DNA of 64,000 nucleotides, taken from assembly GCA_002256485.1 (NCBI GenBank), contig NNSG01000006.1, positions 62,001-126,000 on the forward strand, written 5' to 3'. The position numbers and the translations under genes are program-made. Below are positions 37,674-48,097 of the stretch, piece by piece (within the stretch, counting starts at the first letter, position 1; every line of letters begins with the position of its first letter). The notes under the pieces were generated by a model, which ran no database searches, had not been told where the DNA came from, and saw only the letters and a program-made list of their open reading frames with translations. This DNA is from Fidelibacterota bacterium 408169 (GTDB lineage: Bacteria > Fidelibacterota > Marinisomatia > Marinisomatales > TCS55).

Positions 37674-38373
37674 AATCATTATATCTATTATTCTTTGGCC
37701 ATTGGCTTTATTGGTGTTTTTATTATTTGTTGCCGTTTTTTTATTATTGAGATTATTTATAAAACCTATCCCCCTTTTTCCATACGTTCGATTTGCCTGT
37801 AGAATAATGATGTTGGCCGCAGGTCAATGGTTGCGAATAGAAGGTAATCTCCCAAACAAAAAAGGGCAGCCGTATCTTTATTTATTTAATCATGAATCCA
37901 TGTTTGATCCCTTTATGTTTGCCGGTTCAGTAAAACATTATATTACCGGCGTTGGGGCTAATTATCAATTTTCATACCCAGTTTGGGGTTTTTTGATAAA
38001 ACGATACGGTGCTATCCCAATTAAAAGAAAAAAACTGGATGAAGCGATCCATAGCCTTGACACGGCAGAAGAATTGATCCACAATAATATTTCATTTATC
38101 ATTTCTCCTGAAGGAACAAGAACAGTCTCTGGTGAAATGGGGCCATTCAAAAAAGGACCTTTTCATGTTGCACTTAAAACAGGAGTTACCATTGTACCGG
38201 TTGCTTTAATCGGCGCATATAAAGCCAAGAAAAAAACGGATTGGAAACTGAATCCGGGAATTTTAACCATTCGATTTGGCGAACCGATTTTTAGAGATGA
38301 GTATTCAAAGTTGGATTTAGATACTTTGAGTAAATTAGTACGAAGTAAAATTATAAAATTGATCAATCAATAA
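37666..38373 (+). CDS. plsC: 1-acyl-sn-glycerol-3-phosphate acyltransferase
   Basis: NHESMFDPFMFAGSVKH, GAIPIKRKKLDEA, FIISPEGTRTVSGEMGPFKKGPFHVALKTG. Confidence 0.9.
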   Translation: MFRIIISIILWPLALLVFLLFVAVFLLLRLFIKPIPLFPYVRFACRIMMLAAGQWLRIEGNLPNKKGQPYLYLFNHESMFDPFMFAGSVKHYITGVGANYQFSYPVWGFLIKRYGAIPIKRKKLDEAIHSLDTAEELIHNNISFIISPEGTRTVSGEMGPFKKGPFHVALKTGVTIVPVALIGAYKAKKKTDWKLNPGILTIRFGEPIFRDEYSKLDLDTLSKLVRSKIIKLINQ

Positions 38374-38394
38374 TATTTGAGAAATAGTTAGAAA

Positions 38395-39069
38395 ATGGAT
38401 ATAAAAACATTTAACTGGGTAGTTACAGGAGCAAATGGAAACGTTGGGATGGCGCTGATTAATGAACTGGTTCAACGACAATATTATATTTTTGGAATCG
38501 ATTATGGGAAAGGGCAACAACTGAAAGAGCTCAATGATTACTATATTTATATGGAGGCTGATCTTACTGAACAAAAGGAAGTTTTTCGTGTAGTTGATGA
38601 AATGTTGAAGCGAAAGAAATTGATACATGTGTTAGTCAATATTGTTGGCGGATTTGCCATGGGTAATCCAGTGGAAGAAACCACAAGAAACGATTGGGAT
38701 TACATGTTTAATCTTAATTTTCAGACTGCACTTAATTGTTGTAAAATAACATTGCCCGAAATGAAAAAAAACGGCTTTGGACGGATAATCAATTTTGGTT
38801 CTGTTGCCGCACAGGAAGGGATGGCACATGCAGGACCATATGCTGTCAGTAAAGCTGCTGTCGTTGCCTTGACAAAGACTCTTGCTTTAGAAGGGAAAAA
38901 ACATGGTATCACATGCAATGCAATTATACCGACAATTATTGATACACCTCAAAACAGGAACGCTATGCCGGAAGCTGATTTTTCTACCTGGACATCACCA
39001 CGAGCAATAGCTAAAACAATCATTGAGACAGTGAAGAATGATAAAACAGGAGAAATGATTTATGTCTAA
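38395..39069 (+). CDS. SDR family oxidoreductase
   Basis: VTGANGNVGMALINEL, GPYAVSKAAVVALTKTLALEGKKHGITCNAI. Confidence 0.9.
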   Translation: MDIKTFNWVVTGANGNVGMALINELVQRQYYIFGIDYGKGQQLKELNDYYIYMEADLTEQKEVFRVVDEMLKRKKLIHVLVNIVGGFAMGNPVEETTRNDWDYMFNLNFQTALNCCKITLPEMKKNGFGRIINFGSVAAQEGMAHAGPYAVSKAAVVALTKTLALEGKKHGITCNAIIPTIIDTPQNRNAMPEADFSTWTSPRAIAKTIIETVKNDKTGEMIYV

Positions 39070-39622
39070 AAATGTTTTAGTTCCCCTTGCTGAAGGATTT
39101 GAAGAAATTGAAGCTGTAACGATTGTAGATATATTGCGCAGAGCTGGTGCAACAGTTACAACTGCTGGTTTGCATAAACGAAATGTAACTGGGTCCCACG
39201 GGATTTCAATAATAGCTGATAGTGTAATACAAGAAGAGATTGATAAGGAATGGGATTTGGTTGCTCTTCCCGGAGGTATTCCCGGGGCCCAAAACCTTGC
39301 TGAAAATGAAGATGTTGTTACATTAATTCAAAAAACATCGGCTCATAAGAAATTTACAGCTGCTGTTTGTGCTGCTCCCATTGTTCTTGAAAAAGCCGGT
39401 GTTATTAAAGGGAAAAAAGTGACATCACATCCTTCGGTAGAAAAAGAAATCGTAACAGCTTTTCATCAAGAAACGCGGACGTTAGTTGATGATAAAATAA
39501 TTACAGGACAGGCATGTGGCTCCGCAATGGAATTTGCTTTTGAACTGGTGGCAGTATTATGCGGTGAAGAAAAAGTTAAAGAAATGGATAAAAGTATATT
39601 ATCCGTAAACGTCAAATCATAA
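39062..39622 (+). CDS. DJ-1/PfpI family protein
   Basis: VLVPLAEGFEEIEAVTIVDILRRAGATVTTAGL, ALPGGIPGAQNLAEN, AAVCAAPIVLEKAG. Confidence 0.93.
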   Translation: MSKNVLVPLAEGFEEIEAVTIVDILRRAGATVTTAGLHKRNVTGSHGISIIADSVIQEEIDKEWDLVALPGGIPGAQNLAENEDVVTLIQKTSAHKKFTAAVCAAPIVLEKAGVIKGKKVTSHPSVEKEIVTAFHQETRTLVDDKIITGQACGSAMEFAFELVAVLCGEEKVKEMDKSILSVNVKS

Positions 39623-39635
39623 AGAAGGATTAAAT

Positions 39636-40976
39636 ATGAGTTCAAAAATATTACAGAAAACCATAAAAGAATACCGAAAAAGTGTAGTGAATAATCCAAA
39701 AGTAATGCTGGCAAGAAATTCATCTATTAAAACAAACTTTGTTGATATTGCGATGAATTGGGAAGCGTTTAGAAAAATTGACCATACTTTTTCTCACACA
39801 GTTTCCGGGGAAATGAAAGTTACCAATCAAAAATCCAGCGGTAGATGTTGGGGATTTGCCGGCTTGAATTTGTTCCGAATATATTTGGGTAGGAAGTATA
39901 AGCTCAAACAATTTGAGTTCAGCCAGAATTATTTCATTTTTTGGGATAAGCTGGAAAAAGCCAATTATTTTTTAGAAAGTATTATAAAAACAGCCGGAGA
40001 ACCAAGAGATGGTAGACTCATTATGCATTTGTTATCCGATCCTGTCCAAGACGGAGGTCAGTGGCATATGTTTGTAAATCTAATTGAAAAATATGGAGTT
40101 GTGCCAAAGTCAGAAATGCCTGAAAGTTATCAATCCAGTAATACAACCAGGGTGAATAGGATGATAACAAGGAAACTGCGGGAATTTGCAATTATACTTC
40201 GAGAATCACATCAAAAAGGTGTTGCCATCACTGAGATGAGAGAACTAAAAAAGGACATGCTGGAAACCATATATAAAATTCTAACTATCAGTTTTGGATC
40301 TCCACCAGAAAAATTTGATTGGCAAATAAAAGACAAAGACAAAAAATTCCATCGGTTTGAAAATCTCACTCCACAGAAATTTTTTAAGGAACATGTCGGA
40401 ATCAACTTACAGGATTACATTTGCTTAATCCAATGTCCAATGTCGGATAAAACATACAATGAAGTCTATACTGTAGATTTTCTTGGTAATGTTGTAGAAG
40501 GTGAATCTATTCGTTATTTAAATCTTCCCTCCAAAAGATTAAAGGAAGCAGCAGCAGCATCAATAAAAAAGGATAATCCAGTTTGGTTTGGTTGTGATGT
40601 AGGGAAACATTTTCATCGGGATATTGGCATCATGGATATGGACATTTATGATTTTGAATTGTTTTATGACACACCTTTCCCTATAAATAAATCACAGAGA
40701 TTGGAATACGGAGATAGTTTAATGACACATGCAATGCTGTTCACGGGTGTTGATTTGGATGGTAAAGGTAAGCCCAAAAAATGGAGAGTGGAAAACAGCT
40801 GGAGCGATAAGTATGGTGATAAAGGGTATTATATTATGACTGACAAATGGTTTGATGAATATAATTATGAAGTGGTGGTTCATAAAGATTTTGTTAGTAA
40901 GGAAGAAATGAACGTGTATAAAAAAGATCCCATAGTACTTCCGCCGTGGGATCCCATGGGCGCATTGGCAAAATAA
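39636..40976 (+). CDS. pepC: C1 family aminopeptidase C / bleomycin hydrolase-like
   Basis: VTNQKSSGRCWGFAGLNLFR, THAMLFTGVDLDGKGKPKKWRVENSWSDKYGDKGYYIM. Confidence 0.93.
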   Translation: MSSKILQKTIKEYRKSVVNNPKVMLARNSSIKTNFVDIAMNWEAFRKIDHTFSHTVSGEMKVTNQKSSGRCWGFAGLNLFRIYLGRKYKLKQFEFSQNYFIFWDKLEKANYFLESIIKTAGEPRDGRLIMHLLSDPVQDGGQWHMFVNLIEKYGVVPKSEMPESYQSSNTTRVNRMITRKLREFAIILRESHQKGVAITEMRELKKDMLETIYKILTISFGSPPEKFDWQIKDKDKKFHRFENLTPQKFFKEHVGINLQDYICLIQCPMSDKTYNEVYTVDFLGNVVEGESIRYLNLPSKRLKEAAAASIKKDNPVWFGCDVGKHFHRDIGIMDMDIYDFELFYDTPFPINKSQRLEYGDSLMTHAMLFTGVDLDGKGKPKKWRVENSWSDKYGDKGYYIMTDKWFDEYNYEVVVHKDFVSKEEMNVYKKDPIVLPPWDPMGALAK

Positions 40977-40986
40977 TCCATGAAAA

Positions 40987-41008
40987 GGAAACCTTTGCGA
41001 AAGTTTCC
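40987..41008. repeat. Hairpin GGAAAC(c)TTT-gcg-AAAGTTTCC in the pepC/aminotransferase gap
   Basis: 9 bp with one bulged C. Confidence 0.6.
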
Positions 41009-41068
41009 GCCAGTTGTTGGACACGTTCCACTTCCGCATACCGGCCGAAGGCGGGCAAAGTTTAATAT

Positions 41069-42199
41069 ATGAAAGACCTCTATTTATTAGATCCTGACAT
41101 TACCTTTTTAAATCACGGTTCCTTTGGTGCATGCCCAAAACCGGTTTTTGAAGTATATCAAAACTGGCAACGTAAACTTGAGAAGCAACCTGTGGAATTC
41201 ATGACTCGGAACGTTTATGATGAATTAGAAAAAGCACGTCATGCACTTGGTGATTATGTGAGCTGCCACGGAGATGATCTTATTTTTGTGACAAATCCAA
41301 CAACAGCTGTGAATGCAGTCATTCGCAGTTTGGACCTTGGCCCTGGTGATGAAGTACTCATGACAGACATGGAATATGGATCACTTGTTCGTACGTGGGA
41401 ACTATTTGCAAAGGAAAAAGGATTTTCCATTATTCAACGATCTACGTCCATACCTCTTACAACACATGATGATTATGTGGAGCACTTTTGGGAAGGTGTG
41501 ACTAAAAATACTAAAGTCATTTATTTGAGTGAAATTACCAGCTCCACGGGATTGATTTTACCTGCCGAGGCGATTTGCAAAAAAGCCAAAGAAGCGGGCA
41601 TAATGACATTCATTGATGGAGCGCACGTACCGGCACATATTCCATTGAATATATCTGACATGGATCCAGATGTATATGTGGGCGCTTGTCATAAATGGCT
41701 TTCTGCCCCAAAAGGGTCATCTTTTTTGTATGTGAAAAAATCATTGCAGGAAAAAATAAAACCACTCATTATTAGTTGGGGCTCTGTGATTGACCCTGCT
41801 CCAACTGCCTTTATTTATGAAAATCAATATCAAGGTACCTGGGACCCAAGCGCTTTTTTAACCGTTCCCACAGCTATTCAATTTCAAAAAGATCATGATT
41901 GGGATTCGGTGCGAAAACGATGCCGCAACTTAAACCGAGAAACACGGGATCGTATTTATGATATTATTGATACAGAACTCATTTGCCCAAATAATTCTGA
42001 ATGGCTCGGGCAAATGGCCAGCATCATCATCCATATAGACAATGGGCTTGATTTTAAATGGCGCCTTATGGATGAATATAAATTAGAAATGCCCGTTTTC
42101 CCCTGGGGTGACAAAATACTATTTCGCACATCTTTCAATGCCTATAACGATGAAAAAGATGCAGACAGATTGATTGACGTATTAGGTGAATTGTTTTAA
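41069..42199 (+). CDS. Class V aminotransferase (isopenicillin N epimerase-like)
   Basis: FLNHGSFGACPKPVFEVYQ, TNPTTAVNAVIRSL, IDGAHVPAHIPLNISDMDPDVYVGACHKWLSAPKGSSFLYV. Confidence 0.9.
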   Translation: MKDLYLLDPDITFLNHGSFGACPKPVFEVYQNWQRKLEKQPVEFMTRNVYDELEKARHALGDYVSCHGDDLIFVTNPTTAVNAVIRSLDLGPGDEVLMTDMEYGSLVRTWELFAKEKGFSIIQRSTSIPLTTHDDYVEHFWEGVTKNTKVIYLSEITSSTGLILPAEAICKKAKEAGIMTFIDGAHVPAHIPLNISDMDPDVYVGACHKWLSAPKGSSFLYVKKSLQEKIKPLIISWGSVIDPAPTAFIYENQYQGTWDPSAFLTVPTAIQFQKDHDWDSVRKRCRNLNRETRDRIYDIIDTELICPNNSEWLGQMASIIIHIDNGLDFKWRLMDEYKLEMPVFPWGDKILFRTSFNAYNDEKDADRLIDVLGELF

Positions 42200-42204
42200 G
42201 GTAT

Positions 42205-42226
42205 AAAGCTTATATTAAGCTTTTTT
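42205..42226 (+). terminator. Terminator-like hairpin in a convergent gap
   Basis: AAAGCTT-atatt-AAGCTTT then TTT. Confidence 0.6.
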
Positions 42227-43347
42227 CATGCTTCTTGAACCAAGATATTTGCTTTACATTGAGGATAATCAAGAAGACACTCATGGAATATATGGCAAGT
42301 GCGTTTGCATATTGACACTAACATGAGCATTAGAGGAACTTCTATTAGTACACCAACCACTGTGGCCAATGCCGCCCCTGATGATAAGCCAAAAAGAATG
42401 ACGGCGGTGGCAATGGCTACTTCAAAATGGTTAGAAGCCCCGATCATAGCTGCTGGTGCAGCATCATGATATGAAAGTTTTAACCACCTTGCCAAAACAA
42501 AATAGCCAATAGCAAATATAAAGATGGTTTGTATAAAAAGCGGAATAGCAATCCAAAAAATCGTAAGTGGATTATTAATGATAACTTCGCCCTTAAATGA
42601 AAATAGCAGAACCAATGTTAATAGTAGCGCAGTTATACTAATAGGAGTAAGCCAATGCAAAAACTTTTCATTAAACCATTTTATCCCTTTGTATTTGATT
42701 ATCCACTTTCTCGATAAATAGCCTGCTACGAGAGGTAATGCCACATAAATTGAGACAGAAAACAACATAGTTTTCCAAGGTACAGGCATAGAATTAACAT
42801 TTAGCAATAAACTGCCTAACGGGCCATAAAGAAAAAGCATCATTAAAGAATTAATTGCCACCATCACCAAAGTAAGTCCATCATTACCCTTTGAGAGATA
42901 ACCCCACATTAAAACCATTGCTGTACACGGTGCAATTCCCAGCAAAATTGTTCCTGAAATATAGCTCCGCCATAACTCAACTTCTTCACCATTGGCAAGG
43001 ATTTCTGTGCCTGGCAGAAAATCCTTAAACAAATAACCCAAAAAGAAATAAGAGATTGCAAACATTGAAAATGGTTTAATAGCCCAATTTATAAATAGGG
43101 TGAGAATCACAGGTTTTGGTGTTTTTGCTGATTTTATTACTTGAGTAAAATCAATCTTTACCATAATAGGGTACATCATAAAAAACAGACAAACAGCAAT
43201 AGGAATAGACACCTGATACATTGAAAAATCATTGAGTGTCGTCGCAATTTCAGGTGCAGCTTTTCCTAAGGCAATGCCCCCCGCTATACAAAGCAATACC
43301 CAAAAAGTTAAATATCGTTCAAAGATTGATAACTTTTTTTCTGCCAT
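42226..43347 (-). CDS. ACR3-type arsenite efflux transporter
   Basis: [83 protein letters not shown]. Confidence 0.9.
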   Translation of the reverse strand: MAEKKLSIFERYLTFWVLLCIAGGIALGKAAPEIATTLNDFSMYQVSIPIAVCLFFMMYPIMVKIDFTQVIKSAKTPKPVILTLFINWAIKPFSMFAISYFFLGYLFKDFLPGTEILANGEEVELWRSYISGTILLGIAPCTAMVLMWGYLSKGNDGLTLVMVAINSLMMLFLYGPLGSLLLNVNSMPVPWKTMLFSVSIYVALPLVAGYLSRKWIIKYKGIKWFNEKFLHWLTPISITALLLTLVLLFSFKGEVIINNPLTIFWIAIPLFIQTIFIFAIGYFVLARWLKLSYHDAAPAAMIGASNHFEVAIATAVILFGLSSGAALATVVGVLIEVPLMLMLVSICKRTCHIFHECLLDYPQCKANILVQEA

Positions 43348-43450
43348 TTTTATTACTCCTCGATATTCAAGTTTAAATACTGTGTGATTATTAGTTCCAT
43401 TAATTTTCCATTTTCAATATATTCGCTTGTTAAAATCAATATCATTAGTC

Positions 43451-44887
43451 TTATAGTAATTCTGCAGCTTTTAATGCAGAATGCCATTGGCCTAATTTCT
43501 CTTGTCTATATTCATTGATCATTTTTGGTGTAAAGATTTGATCACATTCGACCATTTCTTCTGCTATTGATTCGCCGGCTGCTTTTTTTAATAAGTTGAA
43601 AACACCATAGGCTGTTCTGTCTTTCATGGACGAATGACCAATAGAATTTCCCGTTATATCTGATATAAACTGCAGTAAAGGTTTTCTAGCACCGCCTCCA
43701 CTGGCCGGGATCATTTTATCTGTAATTTCCGTTTTCATGGTGTGAAAAATATCATTCACCAAAAAGCCGATGGATTCCATTCCGGCTCGAATAATTTCAT
43801 CATGTGTTGCATTCTCTAATTCATGAAAAATAGTTTTAAACCCACTTTTCCAATAGGGTGCCGCCAAGCCTGAAAAACCTGGTATCATAATGCCATTTGT
43901 AGTTGCATTTTCACATCTCGAATCCCAATTCATTTCTTCATGAGGGATACCGAGTGTTGTTTCCAGCCAATAGAATAATGAATTACAGGCATTAATGGAT
44001 CCTTCAAGCAGGTAAACAATAGACTCCTTGTTAGAAAATAACACATTATTTAACAGGCCATCATACTGCAAAGGTCGGTCGCCGGAATTCATTAAGACAG
44101 AACCGGATGTGCCAAAATTCATTGCAAGAAAGCCTTCCTCCATTCCACCCTGTCCAATGAGAGCGCTTTGCTGATCGCCCAGTACGCACGCGAGTGGAAT
44201 TCCATTATATTCTCCAAAATCTCCAAGAGCCGGAACAATCTTTGGTAAAATATCCTGGTTAATTTGAAAAAGAGAACATAATTCATTATCCCACTCCAAA
44301 GATTGAATATTCATTAGCTGGCTTCTTCCTGCTATTGTATGATCGATGGCTGGTGTTCCGGTCAATTGATGAATGAGGAATGAACTTAATGTGCCGTACA
44401 AGGCATCACCGATATCTGCCCGACTCTTCAGTTGATCGTTGTTACGAATTAAGTGCTGAAATTTTAATCCACCAAAATGGGGACTCAAGGGAACGCCGCA
44501 TTGTGAATGAATCATTTTACTGTATTGAGCATATTCACTTTCAATTTCTGTTGCCCGGCTGTCCTGCCAACTCAAAGCAGGAATGAGAGGCTCTAATGTT
44601 TCTTTATCCCAAAAAAGGAAAGTGGATCGTTGTGCGGCCAATCCCATGGAATGGATATGAAGTGAATGCTCATTGGCGAAATCAACTGATTTTTGAATTA
44701 AGTGTTCGCACGCATGAAAGATCTCTAGTGGATCACACTCTACATGATGTGTATTTGGCCGTGTTAAAGAATGTTTAATCCGGTGAGAAAAAACAACCTT
44801 TCCTCTTTGATCAAATAAAAAACACTTCGTGGAAGATGTTCCTTGGTCAATAATAAGAAAAGATGTGGAACCGGAGGCGTCCGGCAC
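43451..44887 (-). CDS. FGGY-family carbohydrate kinase (glycerol kinase-like)
   Basis: IIDQGTSSTKCFLFDQRGKVV, ALSWQDSRA, LGDQQSALIGQGG, NFGTSGSVL, ASGGGARKPLLQFISDITG. Confidence 0.88.
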   Translation of the reverse strand: MPDASGSTSFLIIDQGTSSTKCFLFDQRGKVVFSHRIKHSLTRPNTHHVECDPLEIFHACEHLIQKSVDFANEHSLHIHSMGLAAQRSTFLFWDKETLEPLIPALSWQDSRATEIESEYAQYSKMIHSQCGVPLSPHFGGLKFQHLIRNNDQLKSRADIGDALYGTLSSFLIHQLTGTPAIDHTIAGRSQLMNIQSLEWDNELCSLFQINQDILPKIVPALGDFGEYNGIPLACVLGDQQSALIGQGGMEEGFLAMNFGTSGSVLMNSGDRPLQYDGLLNNVLFSNKESIVYLLEGSINACNSLFYWLETTLGIPHEEMNWDSRCENATTNGIMIPGFSGLAAPYWKSGFKTIFHELENATHDEIIRAGMESIGFLVNDIFHTMKTEITDKMIPASGGGARKPLLQFISDITGNSIGHSSMKDRTAYGVFNLLKKAAGESIAEEMVECDQIFTPKMINEYRQEKLGQWHSALKAAELL

Positions 44888-44889
44888 GA

Positions 44890-45225
44890 TCAGTCAGCTA
44901 CGGTGTAATCATAAAGGGATTCAAACTCATCCGTTTTTAACATCCGAATGGCGTCCCATGTAAGTTTAGTGCAGACTCGTGCACATATTTGGCATCCAAT
45001 ACATTCATCAAAACGAATCTGCACAGGTGGAATGGGAATTCCATATTTTTCTGTGGGAACCGCTTCAATACAATCTACAGGACAAAATGGAACACATACC
45101 TGACACCCAGTACAATTATCCTCGTCAACAACAGCGATTAATTTCGGTTTCTTCTTTTTCCGATTGATTTTCTCTGCAGGCTCGGGTACAGTTTTATAAT
45201 GATCGTATTTATATGTATCTGCCAT
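44890..45225 (-). CDS. 4Fe-4S dicluster ferredoxin
   Basis: CTGCQVCVPFCPVDCIE and CIGCQICARVCTKLTWDAI. Confidence 0.92.
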   Translation of the reverse strand: MADTYKYDHYKTVPEPAEKINRKKKKPKLIAVVDEDNCTGCQVCVPFCPVDCIEAVPTEKYGIPIPPVQIRFDECIGCQICARVCTKLTWDAIRMLKTDEFESLYDYTVAD

Positions 45226-45279
45226 AATAGTATTAATTAAGAAGCGTGAAATTATGTTTTGTTATAGTAAATCCAAACG

Positions 45280-46509
45280 TTAATTCAATTGTCTCATTTC
45301 TTTTGATGTTAACCCAATTAGACCCGTCAATACAGCCCCCATTCCAAAAATAAGAAAAACAAAACGGACATCCATTCCAGCTGCCAGGATACCCACCAAA
45401 GCAGATGACATGGCTGTCATTCCAACAACTGCCAGATGAACCATGGAAAATAGACGTCCATGATATTCATTTGGTGTATTTTTCTGGATAATTGATGTTC
45501 TGGAAATAGTAATAACTGGTATACCCATCCCGTGAACTATTATCATAACAATTGCCGCGGGAACTGAAGGAACCCAGTAAAAAAAAGAATATGTAATGCC
45601 ATCCCAAATCAGCGCCAGTAATAATAATACACCATTGCTTAACCGATGGCTGATTTTATACATAAACCATGACCCTATGAGCATACCACCGGCCATGCCA
45701 GCTTCCACAAAAGCAAAATCGGACGCTGTGCCACCCAATGTGATTTTTACAAATATTGGCATGCCGACAATTGCGGGACCCATGATGAAAATATTATTTA
45801 AAATCGTTAAGATGATTAAATATCCAATACTACGGTGTTTAATAATATAGTGTAATCCGGATATAAGCTGTTTGAATGTAGCATGTGTTTTCTGGGAAGG
45901 ACGATTTTTTGGCTTGATAACAAATAATAACAGTATGCTGGCGATTAAAAATGATAGTGCATCAAAAATAAATAATCGGGTCAAAGAAATTATTCCCAAT
46001 AGTATTCCCGCCATGGCCGGGCCGATTAAATAAGCCAGCTGTGAACTGGTTGCTATCACAGAATTAACTTTTGTCAAATGATCTTTGGCTACTACTTCCG
46101 GAACAAATGCATTCATCGCAGGTGGGAACATCGTACCAAAACTGCTTCGTATAAATGCCAATCCACCAATGATCATTGCATCTGCCACGCCATAATATAG
46201 CGTAAGGGGAATGAGCATCACTGTTAAGGATTGACTTGTGTTTGCCAAATGCATAATTGTTAGGCGATTGTATTTATCGGCGAACACTCCTCCAAGAAGT
46301 CCAAAAAGCATTGCAGGTAAAAAAGCGCTCATGGCCACCAGCCCTGTGATAATAGGTGAGCCGGTCAAATCCAATATCAGCCAGATAAGGGCTAGTTGAT
46401 ACACAGCATCTCCCATCGATGAGATTAGTTGTGCCAGCCAAAGAACAGTTACATTTCGATTCCACATAGTAATAATTAGTGGGAAAGTTAATGTCAAAAT
46501 CCTTTTCAC
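45280..46509 (-). CDS. MFS transporter
   Basis: NRNVTVLWLAQLISSMGDAVYQLALIWLILDLTGSP, multiple TM helices. Confidence 0.88.
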   Translation of the reverse strand: MKRILTLTFPLIITMWNRNVTVLWLAQLISSMGDAVYQLALIWLILDLTGSPIITGLVAMSAFLPAMLFGLLGGVFADKYNRLTIMHLANTSQSLTVMLIPLTLYYGVADAMIIGGLAFIRSSFGTMFPPAMNAFVPEVVAKDHLTKVNSVIATSSQLAYLIGPAMAGILLGIISLTRLFIFDALSFLIASILLLFVIKPKNRPSQKTHATFKQLISGLHYIIKHRSIGYLIILTILNNIFIMGPAIVGMPIFVKITLGGTASDFAFVEAGMAGGMLIGSWFMYKISHRLSNGVLLLLALIWDGITYSFFYWVPSVPAAIVMIIVHGMGIPVITISRTSIIQKNTPNEYHGRLFSMVHLAVVGMTAMSSALVGILAAGMDVRFVFLIFGMGAVLTGLIGLTSKEMRQLN

Positions 46510-46583
46510 CTTTTATAAAACCCTCCTAAATTTTCACTCTAATTTTGTACAGTTTATATAACCAACTCATTTAGGAGATAAAA

Positions 46584-46886
46584 ATGACATACATAATTGC
46601 AGAACCTTGTGTAAGTACATGTGACACTGCATGTGTAGAAGTATGCCCGGTGGATTGTATCCACGGGCCCGATGATAAAACTGGTTCTGGCGCTGAAGCA
46701 AAAGCAGAAGGATTTGATCCTGAAGGCAAGCAGCTTTACATTGATCCAGAAGAATGCATTGATTGCGGAGCCTGTGAACCGGAATGCCCGGTTGAAGCAA
46801 TCTTTGAAGAAAGTGAAGTTCCTGAAGAGTGGAACAAATACATCAGAATCAATTACGAATGGTTCGGCCAAGAATACACCGGCTGA
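46584..46886 (+). CDS. Ferredoxin with 4Fe-4S motifs and inserted acidic loop
   Basis: [57 protein letters not shown]. Confidence 0.92.
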   Translation: MTYIIAEPCVSTCDTACVEVCPVDCIHGPDDKTGSGAEAKAEGFDPEGKQLYIDPEECIDCGACEPECPVEAIFEESEVPEEWNKYIRINYEWFGQEYTG

Positions 46887-46912
46887 TTCATTAATCCAAT
46901 CAATCTTAACTC

Positions 46913-46949
46913 AAAGAACGGCTGTTTTACACAGCCGTTCTTTATCTTT
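46913..46949 (+). terminator. Rho-independent terminator after ferredoxin
   Basis: AAAGAACGGCTG-ttttaca-CAGCCGTTCTTT, 12-bp perfect stem with T-rich tail. Confidence 0.85.
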
Positions 46950-46957
46950 TAAACATC

Positions 46958-48082
46958 ATGAATAAACAAGACGTATTAGACCTGCTAAAAACAATAAAAT
47001 ATCCTGGTTTCAGTCGGGATATAGTTTCCTTTGGAATGATTGATAATATTACTGTTGATAGCAATAGTGTTTCAATTTCATTAAAAATAACCACAGATAA
47101 AGATGATAAAAAACAAGCGGTAATTGATGCAGTTAAAAATGTTTTACAATCAACAAATGCATTTGATAAAATTGATGTATCACTTGCACAAAAAAATCAC
47201 ACACCACCGCCCTTACAGGAACAACAGGCACCAGCCGGGCCAGCACCATTAGAAGGGATTGAACATATAGTTGCCATCGCCAGTGGAAAAGGCGGTGTGG
47301 GCAAATCAACTATAGCTGCAAATATTGCCACAGCGCTTACACAAAAAGGTCACAAAGTTGGTTTACTCGATTTAGATATTTATGGACCTTCATTACCTAC
47401 AATCCTTGGATTCAATGATAACCCGGAATTAACCCAAGACAAAAAATTAATCCCCCTTAACCGTTATGGTATGAAAGTCATGAGTTTTGGGTTTATCAGC
47501 GGTAACGATACTCCCGCCATTTGGCGCGGACCACTGGTTAGCCGAATGACTGAACAGTTTTTCCAGGATGTTATCTGGGGAGAATTAGATTATCTGATAT
47601 TAGATCTACCGCCTGGAACAGGAGATGTACAACTAACATTGAGCCAAAAATTACGCATGAGTGGGGCTGTAATTGTTACGACTCCTCAAGATATTGCTTT
47701 GTCTGATGTACGCAAAGGTGCCGATATGTTTCGAAAAGTTCAAACACCTGTTTTGGGGGTGATAGAAAATATGTCCGGTTTAGTTATCGAAGGTCAAATT
47801 TCAAGCGAAAAAGATGTAAAAATTGATATAGCCGGTATTGGCAATGTTGATGTAGATAAAAACGGACATTTTGAATTTATGGTGGATGTTTTCAAAAAAG
47901 GTGGTGGTGTTACAGAAAGTAAACGATTGGGTGCTCCCCTATTAGGCGAAATTCCCATTGATAAAGAAATAATGAATTCCACCGATAATGGCAAACCCCT
48001 TGTTTTAAGTCAACCGGATTCACCAGTATCACACGTTTATGTTCAAATAGCTGATCGCATTCATACTTCGTTGCAAGATTAG
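46958..48082 (+). CDS. Mrp/NBP35/ApbC-family P-loop ATPase with N-terminal DUF59-like domain; no cysteines
   Basis: IASGKGGVGKSTIAANIA, LDLDIYGPSLPTILG, LDYLILDLPPGTGDVQLTLSQ, GVIENMS; C-terminal CxxC absent. Confidence 0.93.
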   Translation: MNKQDVLDLLKTIKYPGFSRDIVSFGMIDNITVDSNSVSISLKITTDKDDKKQAVIDAVKNVLQSTNAFDKIDVSLAQKNHTPPPLQEQQAPAGPAPLEGIEHIVAIASGKGGVGKSTIAANIATALTQKGHKVGLLDLDIYGPSLPTILGFNDNPELTQDKKLIPLNRYGMKVMSFGFISGNDTPAIWRGPLVSRMTEQFFQDVIWGELDYLILDLPPGTGDVQLTLSQKLRMSGAVIVTTPQDIALSDVRKGADMFRKVQTPVLGVIENMSGLVIEGQISSEKDVKIDIAGIGNVDVDKNGHFEFMVDVFKKGGGVTESKRLGAPLLGEIPIDKEIMNSTDNGKPLVLSQPDSPVSHVYVQIADRIHTSLQD

Positions 48083-48097
48083 CACTATAAGGGTACA

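Noticed and set aside
46554-46871. Minus-strand Cys/Phe-rich ORFs opposite the ferredoxin gene
   Set aside because: Antisense of the Cys-rich ferredoxin codons, whose plus-strand reading is clear.
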